Part shown: positions 15,578 through 25,066 of the stretch, piece by piece
Layout: each line of letters begins with the position of its first letter
Position numbering within the stretch: the first letter of the stretch is position 1
From: Methanocaldococcus villosus KIN24-T80
Lineage (GTDB): Archaea > AGJL01 > Methanococci > Methanococcales > Methanocaldococcaceae
Assembly (NCBI RefSeq): GCF_000371805.1
Contig: NZ_AQUK01000001.1
Coordinates: forward strand, 1-64,000
Reading direction: 5' to 3'
Length of the DNA stretch: 64,000 nucleotides
Notes under the pieces: generated by a model
Told to the model about the DNA's origin: nothing
Seen by the model: only the letters and a program-made list of their open reading frames with translations
Database searches by the model: none
Translations under genes and position numbers: made by a program

Positions 15578-16813
15578 TTAAATTAGGTTGTCAGCTTCAT
15601 CAGTTAAAGTTAACATATTAATTCTACCAACTTTCTCCTTTTTAACAATTCCCCTCTCCTCAAGTTCAGACACAATTCTTGAAACTTTTGACTTACTCAT
15701 TCTTGTCAAGCTAACAATATCTTTTTGAGTAATATATTTATGTTCTTTAATAAGCTTAATTATTTTTTTCTCATCATCAGTTAAAAAGTTTAATAAAATT
15801 CCTTTCTCACTATCTTTATATTTATCTATAATATTTTTTAACTTTTCATTTTCATCTTTTAGTTTTTCTATTTTAGCTTTTAATTCTGTAATATTGTTTA
15901 TTAAATCTTCTTTCTCTTTCCCAAGTAATTTAATCTCTTTTAAATATTCTTCAACCTTTTTACTCATCTCACATATAACCTTATCCTTCTCTTCAATAAT
16001 ATTCTTTAACTTTCCTACTTCTTCCTCTAAAAACCTACATTTATCTTCCAAATCACTAATTTGTTTATTTTTTTCAGCCAATTGTCCTTTTATCTCTAAG
16101 TAGTTATCATATATTTGATTTTTTTCTTTATTTATTTTAATTCTTTTAAATCTCTCATAAGCTACAAATGCTATACTTCCTGATAATAAGATTAAAAAGA
16201 TTATTATATTATTATCTTTCTTTTCTTTATTGGTTATAGGTGTATATGGAGCATATGCAAATCTTAGAGATGTTGTCATGATAAACTCACTTTTGGGCTT
16301 TAAATTCCAAACAATTATCTGATGCTTACCATCCCCTGTAATCTCATAGCCTTCTGGAGTTATTAGATTAGGGTAAACAATTACAGCACCAGGAGGTAGA
16401 TAGAGTTTTATTTTTACATTTTTTCCAATAATAGGAAAATTTGTTATAAACTGATAGTAATCATATCCCTTCCATATACAATCTTTGACCAAACATGTGA
16501 GTGTTAAAGAAACTGTTTTGTTTATAGGCAGTGGTTTTTCAAATGCTACAGCTATATTTGATGTCCCATCTTGAAATACTGCTGAATATCCATCTATAGG
16601 GTAATTTGAGGAGATATTTAATATCTTAACATTTTGAGGCAATGTTATATAAAAAGTACTTTTATTATTTTCAAAGTTTTTAAATTCTAATGTTATATTT
16701 TCCAATAAATTATTATTATGTATAAAACAAACAATATTTTCATTCTCTATTTGATAGGCTAATATGTTAGGAAGAAATAGAAGAAGAATAAGCAATAGCT
16801 TTTTAATAACCAT
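15578..16813 (-). CDS. Membrane-anchored winged-helix regulator with external domain and coiled coil
   Basis: About 411 aa. A signal peptide or signal anchor occupies residues 1-20, followed by an extracytoplasmic beta-rich domain to about 195, one membrane span (IIIFLILLSGSIAFVAY, about 203-220), a cytoplasmic Lys/Glu-rich coiled coil (about 228-340), and a C-terminal winged helix (DEKKIIKLIKEHKYITQKDI, then MSKSKVSRIVSELEERGI). This is the layout of a one-component membrane sensor that would bind DNA while attached to the membrane. Similar proteins occur in other Methanocaldococcales; the signal and targets are unknown. GGTGA overlaps the apparent start, so the exact start is unsure. It is divergent from secF. 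Confidence 0.75.
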   Translation of the reverse strand: MVIKKLLLILLLFLPNILAYQIENENIVCFIHNNNLLENITLEFKNFENNKSTFYITLPQNVKILNISSNYPIDGYSAVFQDGTSNIAVAFEKPLPINKTVSLTLTCLVKDCIWKGYDYYQFITNFPIIGKNVKIKLYLPPGAVIVYPNLITPEGYEITGDGKHQIIVWNLKPKSEFIMTTSLRFAYAPYTPITNKEKKDNNIIIFLILLSGSIAFVAYERFKRIKINKEKNQIYDNYLEIKGQLAEKNKQISDLEDKCRFLEEEVGKLKNIIEEKDKVICEMSKKVEEYLKEIKLLGKEKEDLINNITELKAKIEKLKDENEKLKNIIDKYKDSEKGILLNFLTDDEKKIIKLIKEHKYITQKDIVSLTRMSKSKVSRIVSELEERGIVKKEKVGRINMLTLTDEADNLI

Positions 16814-16877
16814 CACCTCAATGTATATATATGATTTTATGATTTTATATAAAAAGATTATTAATCAGAGGGGGATA

Positions 16878-17702
16878 ATGTTAATAAAAGATTATAAAGT
16901 TGCTATATCAGTTCCAATTTTTTTAATATTCATATCCCTAATGTTGATAACATTGAAAGGTATTCCAAAAAGTATAGATATAACAGGAGGTACTGAAATA
17001 ACAATTAAGCTAAATAAAGATATTGATTTGGAAAAGCTAAAAGAGATGTTAAAAGGAGAAGGAGAGTTAGAAATATTAAAATCTGCATCAGGAAATTATT
17101 TAGTTATTAGGTGTAAGTCAGAATATTTAAATGATGTCAAAGCTAAATTAAGAGAGTTTTTTGGAGATTTAAATAAATTGGATTATTCAGAAAAAACTGT
17201 TGGGTCTGTTTTGAGTAAGAAGTTTTTTGAAGAAGGAGGAAAAGCTATGTTATTTGCTTTTATATTTATGGCTTTAGCAGTTTATATAGCTTTTAGAAAA
17301 CCTTTAGCTAGTGGTGTTATAATACTTTCAGCTTTAGCAGATTTAATTAATACATTAGGAGCTATGAGCTTACTAAATATCCAGTTATCAACAGCAACAA
17401 TAGCTGCTTTACTAATGGTTTTAGGTTACAGTGTTGATTCAAACATATTACTAACAACAAGGGTTTTAAAAAGGACAAAAGATTTTGATACTGCAGCTAA
17501 GGAAGCTATGAAAACAGGATTAACAATGATTACAACTACAATAGTGGCAATGTTAATATTATATATTGTAGTTAAGCTCTTCATTCCTGTAGCAGATGTA
17601 TTGGCAACAATATCATCAATAATTATAATAGCATTATTATTTGATATTATAAACACTTGGATGCTGAATGCAGGAATATTGAAAGCTTTCTCAAAAGCTT
17701 GA
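16878..17702 (+). CDS. secF: Protein-export membrane protein SecF
   Basis: 274 aa from ATG 16878, set by GAGGGGG 4-10 nt upstream; an upstream in-frame extension has no site. It has an N-terminal membrane span, then an external domain (VKAKLREFFGDL), then five spans with the SecD/F motif ALADLINTLGAMSLL and VLGYSVDSNILLTTRVL. SecF, with SecD, assists late steps of Sec-dependent export. secD is not next to it. The gene is divergent from the membrane-anchored winged-helix gene, and the trkH start is only 3 nt after its stop. Confidence 0.93.
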   Translation: MLIKDYKVAISVPIFLIFISLMLITLKGIPKSIDITGGTEITIKLNKDIDLEKLKEMLKGEGELEILKSASGNYLVIRCKSEYLNDVKAKLREFFGDLNKLDYSEKTVGSVLSKKFFEEGGKAMLFAFIFMALAVYIAFRKPLASGVIILSALADLINTLGAMSLLNIQLSTATIAALLMVLGYSVDSNILLTTRVLKRTKDFDTAAKEAMKTGLTMITTTIVAMLILYIVVKLFIPVADVLATISSIIIIALLFDIINTWMLNAGILKAFSKA

Positions 17703-17705
17703 GTG

Positions 17706-19115
17706 ATGAATTTGATAATGAAAAAAGAAGATATCTATGGAATATTGCATATATTAGGAGGGGTTATTGGGATTATTGGAGCATTTATGTTAATCCCATC
17801 TGTTATTGCTTTTTACTTTAAAGAACCTACTATTTTAAATTTTTTAATTCCAAGTTTTATATTTATAATTTTAGGAATTGGATTAAATAAAAAGTTTAAA
17901 GCTAAAAATTTAAAGCTCTATCAAACAATGATAGCTTCTGCATTATCTTGGTTAATAGCATCTTTAATTGGAGCAATTCCACTATACCTTTCTATTCCTT
18001 ATTTTTCTTATGTTGATGCAGTTTATGAGAGCATGTCAGCTTGGACAACAACAGGAATGACATTAATAGCAGATGTTGAATCCTTACCAAATTCTGTTCT
18101 ATTTTGGAGAAGCTTTGAACAGTGGATTGGTGGTGTAGGAATTTTGGTTTTATCTGCATTAATACTAGCAGGTAAAGGAAGTGTAGCAAGTTTATTTTAC
18201 TATTCTGAAGCAAGGCAGGAAAGGATAATGCCAAGTTCATTAAATACAATAAAAGTTATTTTTAGTATCTATCTTTTCTATACTATTTTGGGAATTTTAG
18301 CTCTATATCTTTCTGGACTCTCCTTTTGGGCAGCTTTAAATTTAACAATGACTGGAATATGTACAGGAGGAATGAGTATATATAATTACAGCTTTCCAAA
18401 TAATATTTTTGCTAAGATAGTTATGATTATAATAATGCTTATTGGTGGAGTAGTTTCATTCTTAATTCATCATAAAATTTTAACAGGAAAATGTTTTAAA
18501 GATATACAAACTAAATATGCACTAATAGTTATCATCATAAGCTCATTAATTATCTATTTTATTGATAAAATAGATATAATAGATGCTATTTTTATAACTA
18601 CTTCAGCTTTAACATCAACAGGATTTTCTACTATAGATCTCACTTCTCTTTCAAATCTTTCACTTTTTATACTAATTTTTATAATGCTCATTGGTGGAGG
18701 AGCTGGAACAACAACAGGAGGAGTTAAGATTATAAGATTTTTAGTAGTTTTAAAAGCAATATATTATGAGATACACTCAGTTATCATACCAAAATCAGCT
18801 GTAGTATATGAACATTTGGAAGATATACCATTAAGTTATAGAATTATAAGAGAAGCATTTGTTATATTTTCTCTATATATTATAACATCATTCATAATTG
18901 CTATGGTGTTTATAGCTTTAGGTTATGATCCATATAAATCAATATTTGATGCAGTTTCTTTTGTATCAAATATTGGATTATCTTTAGGGGTTGTGAGCTT
19001 AAAAACACCATTAATAGGAAAAATAGTAGCTATTATAGGAATGTGGATGGGAAGATTAGAGTTTATCCCTGTTTTGGTATTATTTGCTGCCCTGTTAAAA
19101 AAGAGATTATCTTAA
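17706..19115 (+). CDS. trkH: Trk-type potassium transporter membrane subunit
   Basis: About 469 aa, with four membrane-pore-membrane repeats. The filter-like loops are SAWTTTGMTLI, MTGICTGGMSIYN, TSALTSTGFSTID and FVSNIGLSLG, as in TrkH/KtrB. It mediates potassium uptake, normally gated by a TrkA/KtrA RCK protein, which is not adjacent. Starts at 17703 (GTG), 17706 (ATG) and 17718 (ATG) are all possible; the secF stop overlaps this region, so expression is coupled to secF. The 3' end overlaps convergent cfbD by 9 bp. Confidence 0.92.
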   Translation: MNLIMKKEDIYGILHILGGVIGIIGAFMLIPSVIAFYFKEPTILNFLIPSFIFIILGIGLNKKFKAKNLKLYQTMIASALSWLIASLIGAIPLYLSIPYFSYVDAVYESMSAWTTTGMTLIADVESLPNSVLFWRSFEQWIGGVGILVLSALILAGKGSVASLFYYSEARQERIMPSSLNTIKVIFSIYLFYTILGILALYLSGLSFWAALNLTMTGICTGGMSIYNYSFPNNIFAKIVMIIIMLIGGVVSFLIHHKILTGKCFKDIQTKYALIVIIISSLIIYFIDKIDIIDAIFITTSALTSTGFSTIDLTSLSNLSLFILIFIMLIGGGAGTTTGGVKIIRFLVVLKAIYYEIHSVIIPKSAVVYEHLEDIPLSYRIIREAFVIFSLYIITSFIIAMVFIALGYDPYKSIFDAVSFVSNIGLSLGVVSLKTPLIGKIVAIIGMWMGRLEFIPVLVLFAALLKKRLS

Positions 19116-20129
19116 AGCATAATCTAATATTTCTCCAAATCTTGATTTTACTACATCCCTCTTACCTAATACTTTAGCATGGGCGTCAAATTCAATAATG
19201 GCATAATCATATATTTCTTTTATTGGGTAATATGTTCTTGGACCATCACTTATGGCTATCTTTATAATATCCAACTTCTCTATAGGCAAAGCATGTGGTA
19301 TTCCTGAAACTACCACTGCAGAGATATCTAAGCTTTCTAATATTTCAACTGCTTTTTCTCCAGCTATTGGATATTCATCTAATGAACCTGTTATATAATG
19401 TGGTTTAAATCTTTTTAATATGTTTTTAGCATCTTCTCTTATCTTCTTTAATCCCTTACTACAATCTAAATTAGCAATATTTATACAATCAAAATATTTA
19501 TTTAATACAATCAATGGATGAACAAAAAGATATGCTGTTTCTTTTTTAGCATTTAACACACAAGCTATTTTTTCTCCTTTTAAATCTTTTAAGACCTCAA
19601 TTACCTTGTTAGTGTCATCTTCATAGCTGGGTTTTATATATTTTTCCTTTGCCATTCCTCTCTTTTTTTCTAATTCAGTAGCTTTTTTTAATAAATAACA
19701 CTGTCTTTCAAATTCTTCTCTATCTATCAATCCCACTTCTAAAGCAGCTTCCATAGCTTTTATTGCTCCTATAGTATTATCTCCTAAACCACTATGAACT
19801 TCTACAGGAATTATTATAGCCCTATCATCTTTAACATTTAAATTCTCTCCTATGATCATGCTCATACATGTTCCAACAACCCCAATGATTGGCTTTTCTT
19901 TATTAAGGTAATTTATAACATAATCTAATGTTTCTACTAACTTATCTTCAGCACCAAATATTATTGAATTCTCATCCATTGAGGTTGTAAAAACTCTAAC
20001 TCCATCCATTTCTAAAAGCCTTGCAGTTCTAAAACAGCAGCCTGCAGGACCATGTAAGATTATGGCATCAACACCCAAATCTCTCAGCTGATACATAGCT
20101 GCCGCTATTGGAGAGGGTCTGGGATGCAT
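19107..20129 (-). CDS. cfbD: Ni-sirohydrochlorin a,c-diamide reductive cyclase subunit CfbD
   Basis: 340 aa from ATG 20129 (GTGATAACT directly upstream; the in-frame GTG at 20138 belongs to that site). This is the NifD-like protein of coenzyme F430 synthesis, which with CfbC performs the six-electron reductive cyclisation. The signature start is MHPRPSPIAAAMYQLRDLGV, followed by GPAGCCFRTARL and VVGTCMSMIIGE, with cysteines for the iron-sulfur cluster. F430 is the nickel cofactor of methyl-coenzyme M reductase, so the gene marks a methanogen or methanotroph. It lies directly after pth2. Confidence 0.93.
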   Translation of the reverse strand: MHPRPSPIAAAMYQLRDLGVDAIILHGPAGCCFRTARLLEMDGVRVFTTSMDENSIIFGAEDKLVETLDYVINYLNKEKPIIGVVGTCMSMIIGENLNVKDDRAIIIPVEVHSGLGDNTIGAIKAMEAALEVGLIDREEFERQCYLLKKATELEKKRGMAKEKYIKPSYEDDTNKVIEVLKDLKGEKIACVLNAKKETAYLFVHPLIVLNKYFDCINIANLDCSKGLKKIREDAKNILKRFKPHYITGSLDEYPIAGEKAVEILESLDISAVVVSGIPHALPIEKLDIIKIAISDGPRTYYPIKEIYDYAIIEFDAHAKVLGKRDVVKSRFGEILDYALR

Positions 20130-20137
20130 AGTTATCA

Positions 20138-20485
20138 CTATAACAATTTTAAATGTCCTGTAATTTTATCTATTTTTTCATCTTCATCAGGACCTATGGC
20201 AACAGCTGTTATTGTTCCTGGATCTAACTGTGTTAATCCTGCATCTCTTATTATTGAACAAATAAGACCATGTGCTTTAGCTTTATTATAAATATCTATT
20301 AACTCTTTTTCAGAATTCACTTTAAGAACTACTTTTTTTTGGCCTTCTTTTAACCACTTTTCTACCAACTCAGGTTTTCTCTTTTGTGCCTGCAAAAAAG
20401 CTTCTATTATTGCATGACCTCCCTGTGCTACCATCTTTCCTTTACCCATTTTTAAATCATTTCTTATAACAATAGCCATCTTCAT
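20138..20485 (-). CDS. pth2: Peptidyl-tRNA hydrolase, archaeal/eukaryal Pth2 type
   Basis: 115 aa, the full family length. It releases peptides from stalled peptidyl-tRNA. Family features are [20 protein letters not shown] near the N-terminus, [15 protein letters not shown] in the middle, and [20 protein letters not shown] at the C-terminus; the Lys, His and Asp residues of the active site are present. The stop is 8 nt before the cfbD ATG. It is upstream in a short minus-strand unit with cfbD, perhaps with the CBS gene 17 nt before it. Confidence 0.95.
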   Translation of the reverse strand: MKMAIVIRNDLKMGKGKMVAQGGHAIIEAFLQAQKRKPELVEKWLKEGQKKVVLKVNSEKELIDIYNKAKAHGLICSIIRDAGLTQLDPGTITAVAIGPDEDEKIDKITGHLKLL

Positions 20486-20502
20486 TCTTATTCCTCAAAA
20501 TA

Positions 20503-21018
20503 TTATTTTGTTGTAATAGCTTTAACTTTAACAGTTTCTTTATTTTCTTTCTTTTCTTCTTTGTTGTCATCACTTTTTAACTCTTCATCAATAATCTTCA
20601 GTAGATATTCAACAAGATCCTTTAAAGGCCCTATAATATATGGTAATATATCTACAAGCTCCTCTTTTGTAATTATTCCAACAATTTTATTATTATCAAC
20701 AACAGGCAATTTAGAAATTTTTTCTTTTTCCATGAGTTCTAAAACCTCTTTTATTGATGTGGTAGGTTTAACTGTTATTACTTTACTATCAGCTACATCT
20801 TTTATAGAAGTTTTTTCTCCATCTCTCTTTTCTAATATAATAGCTTTAATAATATCAGAGAATGTAGCCACTCCAACAATATCATTATTGGAATTGATAA
20901 CAATACAATATTTTTTATTTTTCTTAAGCATTTCTTTAAGAGTATTGTATATAGATGTATTATCCCTAACAAATACAGGCTCAGACATTGCAATTACTAC
21001 AGGCACATCATCAATCAT
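20503..21018 (-). CDS. Two-CBS-domain protein
   Basis: 171 aa from ATG 21018, set by GGTGGG 6 nt upstream. Two CBS motifs: residues about 10-65 (EPVFVRDNTSIYNTLKEML, VGVATFSDI) and about 75-125 (ITVKPTTSIKEVLELMEKE, IVGIITKEELVD). A charged Lys/Glu tail follows. CBS pairs bind adenosyl nucleotides and act as energy or ionic-strength sensors. No catalytic domain is attached. The partner is unknown; pth2 and cfbD follow on the same strand. The upstream region (21019-21110) is shared with divergent mfnA. Confidence 0.85.
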   Translation of the reverse strand: MIDDVPVVIAMSEPVFVRDNTSIYNTLKEMLKKNKKYCIVINSNNDIVGVATFSDIIKAIILEKRDGEKTSIKDVADSKVITVKPTTSIKEVLELMEKEKISKLPVVDNNKIVGIITKEELVDILPYIIGPLKDLVEYLLKIIDEELKSDDNKEEKKENKETVKVKAITTK

Positions 21019-21110
21019 TTTTATCCCACCAATAATTAACAAAATTTTTATTACACTATATAAATTTTATTAAGTGCTATTAAAATTTTTTACTATATAA
21101 AAGTGAGAAG

Positions 21111-22223
21111 ATGGTAAAAAGTGAAATATTAGATGAATTAAAAAAATATAGAGAAATGGATTTAAAATATGAAGATGGGAAAATATTTGGATCTATGTGT
21201 TCCAATGTATTTCCTATAACAAAAAAGATTGTTGAAATGTTTTTAGAAACAAACCTAGGAGATCCTGGGCTTTTTAAAGGGACAAAGTTATTAGAAGAGA
21301 AAGCTATTAAACTCATTGGAGAGCTTTTAAACAATAAAAATCCTTATGGACATATTGTAAGTGGGGGAACAGAAGCTAACTTAATGGTTTTAAGATGTAT
21401 TAAAAATATGTGTAAAGAGAGGAATGAAAAGCCAATTATAGTCCTTCCTGTCACTGCTCACTTCTCTTTTGAAAAAGGTAGGGATATGATGGATCTTAAT
21501 TATATTTATGCCCCAATAAAAAAAGATTTGACAGTTGATGAAAAGTTTGTTAAAGATGCAGTTGAAGATTATAATGCAAGTGCTATTGTAGGTATTGCAG
21601 GAACTACAGAATTTGGTACTGTAGATAATATAGAAGAGCTGTCAAAAATAGCTAAAGATAACGAATGTTATATTCATGTAGATGCTGCATTTGGTGGTTT
21701 TGTAATACCATTTTTAAAGAAAAAGTATAAGTTTGATTTTTCTTTAGGTGTAGATTCAATAACAATTGACCCACATAAAATGGCATTATGTCCTATCCCT
21801 GCTGGAGGAATAGTGTTTAAAAATATAGGTTATAAGAAATACTTAATAACAGAAGCTCCATATCTAACAGAAACTGCTCAAGCTACAATATTAGGGACTA
21901 GAGTAGGTTATGGGGCTGCATGTACATATGCTATTTTAAAATATTATAAGGATAAGATAAGAGAGATAGTGAATGTTTGCATGGAAAATAGTTATTATCT
22001 GTATAAAAAATTAAAGGAGAATGGGTTTGATGTAATAAAACCAACATTAAATATTGTGAATATATTAGATGATGATTATATAAACACTTATAATAAATTA
22101 AAAGAAAAAGGTTATTATTTGTCTATCTGTAAAAACTTGAAAGCCTTAAGAATTGTTGTTATGCCACATGTTAAAAAAGAACATATAGATGCACTCATAG
22201 AGGTTTTAAAAGAGATTTCATAA
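21111..22223 (+). CDS. mfnA: L-tyrosine/L-aspartate decarboxylase MfnA
   Basis: 370 aa, a group II PLP decarboxylase. The PLP lysine is Lys223 in [18 protein letters not shown] gives the cofactor Asp, and GGTEANLM the phosphate-binding loop. In Methanocaldococcus it makes tyramine for the methanofuran side chain and can make beta-alanine for coenzyme A. The ATG at 21111 follows AAGTGAGAAG. The 3' end overlaps the convergent rsmA by 29 bp. The pth2/mfnA neighbourhood is as I recall for M. jannaschii. Confidence 0.94.
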   Translation: MVKSEILDELKKYREMDLKYEDGKIFGSMCSNVFPITKKIVEMFLETNLGDPGLFKGTKLLEEKAIKLIGELLNNKNPYGHIVSGGTEANLMVLRCIKNMCKERNEKPIIVLPVTAHFSFEKGRDMMDLNYIYAPIKKDLTVDEKFVKDAVEDYNASAIVGIAGTTEFGTVDNIEELSKIAKDNECYIHVDAAFGGFVIPFLKKKYKFDFSLGVDSITIDPHKMALCPIPAGGIVFKNIGYKKYLITEAPYLTETAQATILGTRVGYGAACTYAILKYYKDKIREIVNVCMENSYYLYKKLKENGFDVIKPTLNIVNILDDDYINTYNKLKEKGYYLSICKNLKALRIVVMPHVKKEHIDALIEVLKEIS

Positions 22224-22986
22224 TATTGGATAGTTTAATAATCTCATCTATATTTAATTGGAAAACTTTCTTATTTAATATTGACTCATTAACACCCTCT
22301 AGTAACTTTGTCATAGCTTTTTTATCCATTCCAAACTCTTTAGATGATGATATTAAAGAGCTCCTAACTGTTTTATTTCTATGTTGAAATATCGCTCTTA
22401 AAAAAGTGTCAAAAAATTCATCAATCTCATATTTATTATGTGGAATGAGCTTAACTAATGCAGAATAAACCTTTGGTTTTGGATAAAAAGCTGAAGGGGG
22501 GATTTTAGATATTATATAAGGTTCAGCTCTAACTTTTACAGCTACTGTTAATCTTCCATAATCTTTTTCTCCTTCTTTTGCTACCATCCTTTTAGCAAAC
22601 TCCCATTGATACATAAGGACAGCTAAGTCAAATCCTACTTTTAATAATTTAAATGTAATTGGTGATGAGATTTGATATGGAAGATTAGCAACAACTTTAT
22701 TAAAATCTATATTCTCAAGATCTACTTTTAAAGCATCTTCCCAAATTATATTGAGATTGTCATACACCTCTTTGAGTTTTTCAGCATAGGGAGATAGTGA
22801 TTTGTCTATCTCTATCACATAAACTTCTCCTGCTCTTTTACATAGCTCTTCTGTTAGCACACCCTTACCTAACCCAATTTCTAAAACTCTATCATCTTTA
22901 CTTAATTTAGCTTCTTCAACTGCCTTTATAACATACCTTTTATCTTTTAAAAAGCACTGCCCTAATCTTTTTTTGTATCTGAACAT
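22195..22986 (-). CDS. rsmA: 16S rRNA dimethyladenosine transferase RsmA/KsgA (Dim1)
   Basis: 263 aa. It makes the two N6,N6-dimethyladenosines at the 3' end of 16S rRNA. It starts [19 protein letters not shown], typical of the family. SAM motif I is [15 protein letters not shown], the catalytic NLPY is in [15 protein letters not shown], and [13 protein letters not shown] follows. The start lies inside the end of the upstream DUF1699-like gene (25-bp overlap). Upstream GGCTGTAAA is a weak ribosome-binding site, so coupling is likely. Confidence 0.95.
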   Translation of the reverse strand: MFRYKKRLGQCFLKDKRYVIKAVEEAKLSKDDRVLEIGLGKGVLTEELCKRAGEVYVIEIDKSLSPYAEKLKEVYDNLNIIWEDALKVDLENIDFNKVVANLPYQISSPITFKLLKVGFDLAVLMYQWEFAKRMVAKEGEKDYGRLTVAVKVRAEPYIISKIPPSAFYPKPKVYSALVKLIPHNKYEIDEFFDTFLRAIFQHRNKTVRSSLISSSKEFGMDKKAMTKLLEGVNESILNKKVFQLNIDEIIKLSNIMKSLLKPL

Positions 22987-23357
22987 TTTACAGCCCTTTT
23001 TAATTTATAATAATGATATTCTACAGTCTTTAAATTAATACCAGTCTTCTCGGCAATTTCTTTTGGTTTTAGGTGGAGATATTTTTTTATTATCTCATCT
23101 ATATTTGTAGGCCTACCTGTTTTTGGTTTTACAGCAATAACTTCCACTCCTACACCATTTAATGCTTTTATTATCTTTTTTGAAGTTCTTTTATATTTTG
23201 ATTCAGGCAAATAAATCTTTTTTGGATCAATATTTTCCAATAAGGCAATAGCTACATCTCTATCTAATTCTAAATTTATATAAATTTCATCTTCTTGTCC
23301 ATATTCTTTAGCATTATTTAAAAATTCTTTTTTATTTTTTACAATTATTTTCTTCAT
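22962..23357 (-). CDS. DUF1699-like protein with helix-turn-helix segment
   Basis: 131 aa. The N-terminal part resembles the methanogen-specific DUF1699 family. The C-terminal half contains a likely helix-turn-helix ([20 protein letters not shown]) preceded by [13 protein letters not shown], as in small DNA-binding proteins. The function is unknown. The start overlaps the stop of the upstream nucleotidyltransferase gene as ATGA, and its end overlaps rsmA, so all three are co-translated. A link to rRNA or RNA metabolism is suggested only by those neighbours. Confidence 0.7.
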   Translation of the reverse strand: MKKIIVKNKKEFLNNAKEYGQEDEIYINLELDRDVAIALLENIDPKKIYLPESKYKRTSKKIIKALNGVGVEVIAVKPKTGRPTNIDEIIKKYLHLKPKEIAEKTGINLKTVEYHYYKLKRAVKCSDTKKD

Positions 23358-24412
23358 GATATCCTTTTACTTATTCCTAGAATTCTAATCTCTGCTGGGT
23401 AGTTGGAAACATATTTTTTTCTAATCTCTTTACTAATTCTAGCTTCTAATATAGATATTACTCTCTCTTTAACATGTTTTGAAAATCCATTAGGTAAAAT
23501 AGCTTTAATTTCATTTACACTGTGATAAGGTCTATTATTTTCAATATGCTTTGCTAACCTTTCAGGTAAGTATTTAATTAATTCATCATAATTAGCTGTT
23601 CTTAATATTAAATCATCAAATCTTCTTAAAATAAACCTTTCTAATCCTACACTTTTTAAATCTTCTAAAATTTTTAATGTACTCTCTGGTAACATATCCT
23701 TAACACTATCAAACCTACCTTTTAAAACAGCTTCTCTTATCTTTGTCCCACTTATTCCTTCTAATCTTCTAACAAATATAAATTTTGGGTTAAAATTTAA
23801 TTTTTCCTCTTCATTTAACTTATATATTGTTTGTGACATTGAGGCAATAACATAATTATCTATCTCTAATTTTTCACCTAAAACTTCTCCACTTTCTATA
23901 CATATTATTTTATAAGGTTTAACTCTTATATGATATCCTTTATTTATTTTTTCTATAACCTTCTCTATTGTAGGTTCAGGAATATAACCTCTAACTATAT
24001 AATCTGCTCCAAGACAATAAAACATTTTTATTAAACACCTCATATATTGTCCTGAACCTAAAATTCCCATTGCTGGCCCTTCTACAACAAGATCTGCCCC
24101 AGCTTCAATAGCCATCCTAGCTCTTATATATCTATCAAATAGATATGGAACTCCCCTTCCACTTCTTTCTAATGGCCCTGGAAGAACAGATACAAATATT
24201 CCATACTTTTTTCCTTCTTCTAGAGCATACTTATGTCCTTTATGTAGTGGATTATATTCTGTAAAATCACAAACAACCTTATCTTTCCCTTCTACATCTT
24301 TTATCTCCTCTATAATTTCTTTTACTCTTTTAAAAGATTCTTTATTTTTATATTCAGCATCATCTATAACCTTTAATCTATCATTTAAAAAATTCTGTAA
24401 ATGTAAATACAT
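23354..24412 (-). CDS. Predicted nucleotidyltransferase (COG1323-like, TmcAL-related)
   Basis: 352 aa. The adenylyltransferase-type signature reads DFTEYNPLHKGHKYALEEGK, an HxGH motif as in the cytidylyl/adenylyltransferase superfamily, and EGISGTKIREAVLKGRF provides the second nucleotide-binding motif (SGTKIR). Bacterial TmcAL of this superfamily makes N4-acetylcytidine on tRNA(Met) using acetate and ATP. The archaeal branch has no proven activity, so tRNA modification is only a suggestion. GGTGGTATT precedes the ATG. It is first of three coupled minus-strand genes ending in rsmA. Confidence 0.78.
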   Translation of the reverse strand: MYLHLQNFLNDRLKVIDDAEYKNKESFKRVKEIIEEIKDVEGKDKVVCDFTEYNPLHKGHKYALEEGKKYGIFVSVLPGPLERSGRGVPYLFDRYIRARMAIEAGADLVVEGPAMGILGSGQYMRCLIKMFYCLGADYIVRGYIPEPTIEKVIEKINKGYHIRVKPYKIICIESGEVLGEKLEIDNYVIASMSQTIYKLNEEEKLNFNPKFIFVRRLEGISGTKIREAVLKGRFDSVKDMLPESTLKILEDLKSVGLERFILRRFDDLILRTANYDELIKYLPERLAKHIENNRPYHSVNEIKAILPNGFSKHVKERVISILEARISKEIRKKYVSNYPAEIRILGISKRIS

Positions 24413-24472
24413 AATACCACCAATGTAGGAAAAATTTATATATAAGAAAGAGAGTTATTATATTCTGGTTGT

Positions 24473-24549
24473 GGGCCCATGGTCTAGCTGGCTATGACGT
24501 CGCCCTTACAAGGCGAAGGTCGCCGGTTCGAATCCGGCTGGGCCCACCA
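24473..24549 (+). tRNA. tRNA-Val (anticodon TAC), CCA encoded
   Basis: Acceptor stem GGGCCCA/TGGGCCC, a D arm, anticodon stem TCGCC/GGCGA with loop CTTACAA giving anticodon TAC (24504 region), T arm with GGTTCGAATCC, discriminator A and encoded CCA at 24547-24549. It is GC-rich in very AT-rich surroundings, as expected at high growth temperature. A TATA-like box (TTTATATA) lies at about 24435-24442. No intron is seen. Confidence 0.96.
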
Positions 24550-24587
24550 ATTTTTATTTTAGAAAATATAAATTAAAAAATTTAGAT

Positions 24588-24998
24588 TTATTGTTCTTTT
24601 TTCTCCTTCTCCTTTTTCATAGCCTCTTCTAATTCCTTCCTAAGTTCTAATATGATTTTTGATAACTCCTCTATTCTCTTTATCCCCTCTTTCTCTACTT
24701 TGTCAAGTTCATCTAATTTATTTTTTAATTTTTCTATAGTTTCATTAAATGGTTTTTCTATAAAAAGATCTGATTTTATCCCTAACAAAGCTTTATCCTC
24801 TATAATCTTTGCTTTTAAAAATACACCTGGGCCTACAGGGATTAGAGTTTCTTCATCTAACTTTATATTTTCAATAGTTTCAATTGTCTTATTTATTTCA
24901 TTTTTTAAAGCTCTTATAGATGCAATTTCATTTTGAATAGCCTGTAATTGTTGACTGTACATTTCATACGCCATTGCTTTCTGTTCTAAATTTTTCAA
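24588..24998 (-). CDS. pfdA: Prefoldin alpha subunit
   Basis: 136 aa: long N- and C-terminal coiled-coil helices around a beta-hairpin core (LIPVGPGVFLKAKII). The loop VGPGVF is the alpha-class signature. Archaeal prefoldin is an alpha2-beta4 jellyfish-shaped chaperone that passes unfolded proteins to the thermosome. The start is TTG at 24998 because GGTGA is 4 nt upstream. Methanocaldococcus also has a filament-forming paralogue (gamma prefoldin); the short tail and typical length favour the ordinary alpha subunit, but sequence comparison is needed to exclude the other. Confidence 0.88.
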   Translation of the reverse strand: MKNLEQKAMAYEMYSQQLQAIQNEIASIRALKNEINKTIETIENIKLDEETLIPVGPGVFLKAKIIEDKALLGIKSDLFIEKPFNETIEKLKNKLDELDKVEKEGIKRIEELSKIILELRKELEEAMKKEKEKKEQ

Positions 24999-25066
24999 AA
25001 TTTCACCTCAAAACTTTTATATAAAATTATAAAAACTTTAGAATATTTAATATTTGTTGTGGGATT

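Noticed and set aside
16764-16877. 38-codon N-terminal extension of SecF
   Set aside because: It overlaps the divergent gene's start, has no ribosome-binding site, and a strong GAGGGGG precedes ATG 16878, which begins the expected first membrane span.
24473-24549. tRNA as a possible integration site (att)
   Set aside because: No repeat of the tRNA 3' end and no integrase were seen in the flanking sequence.
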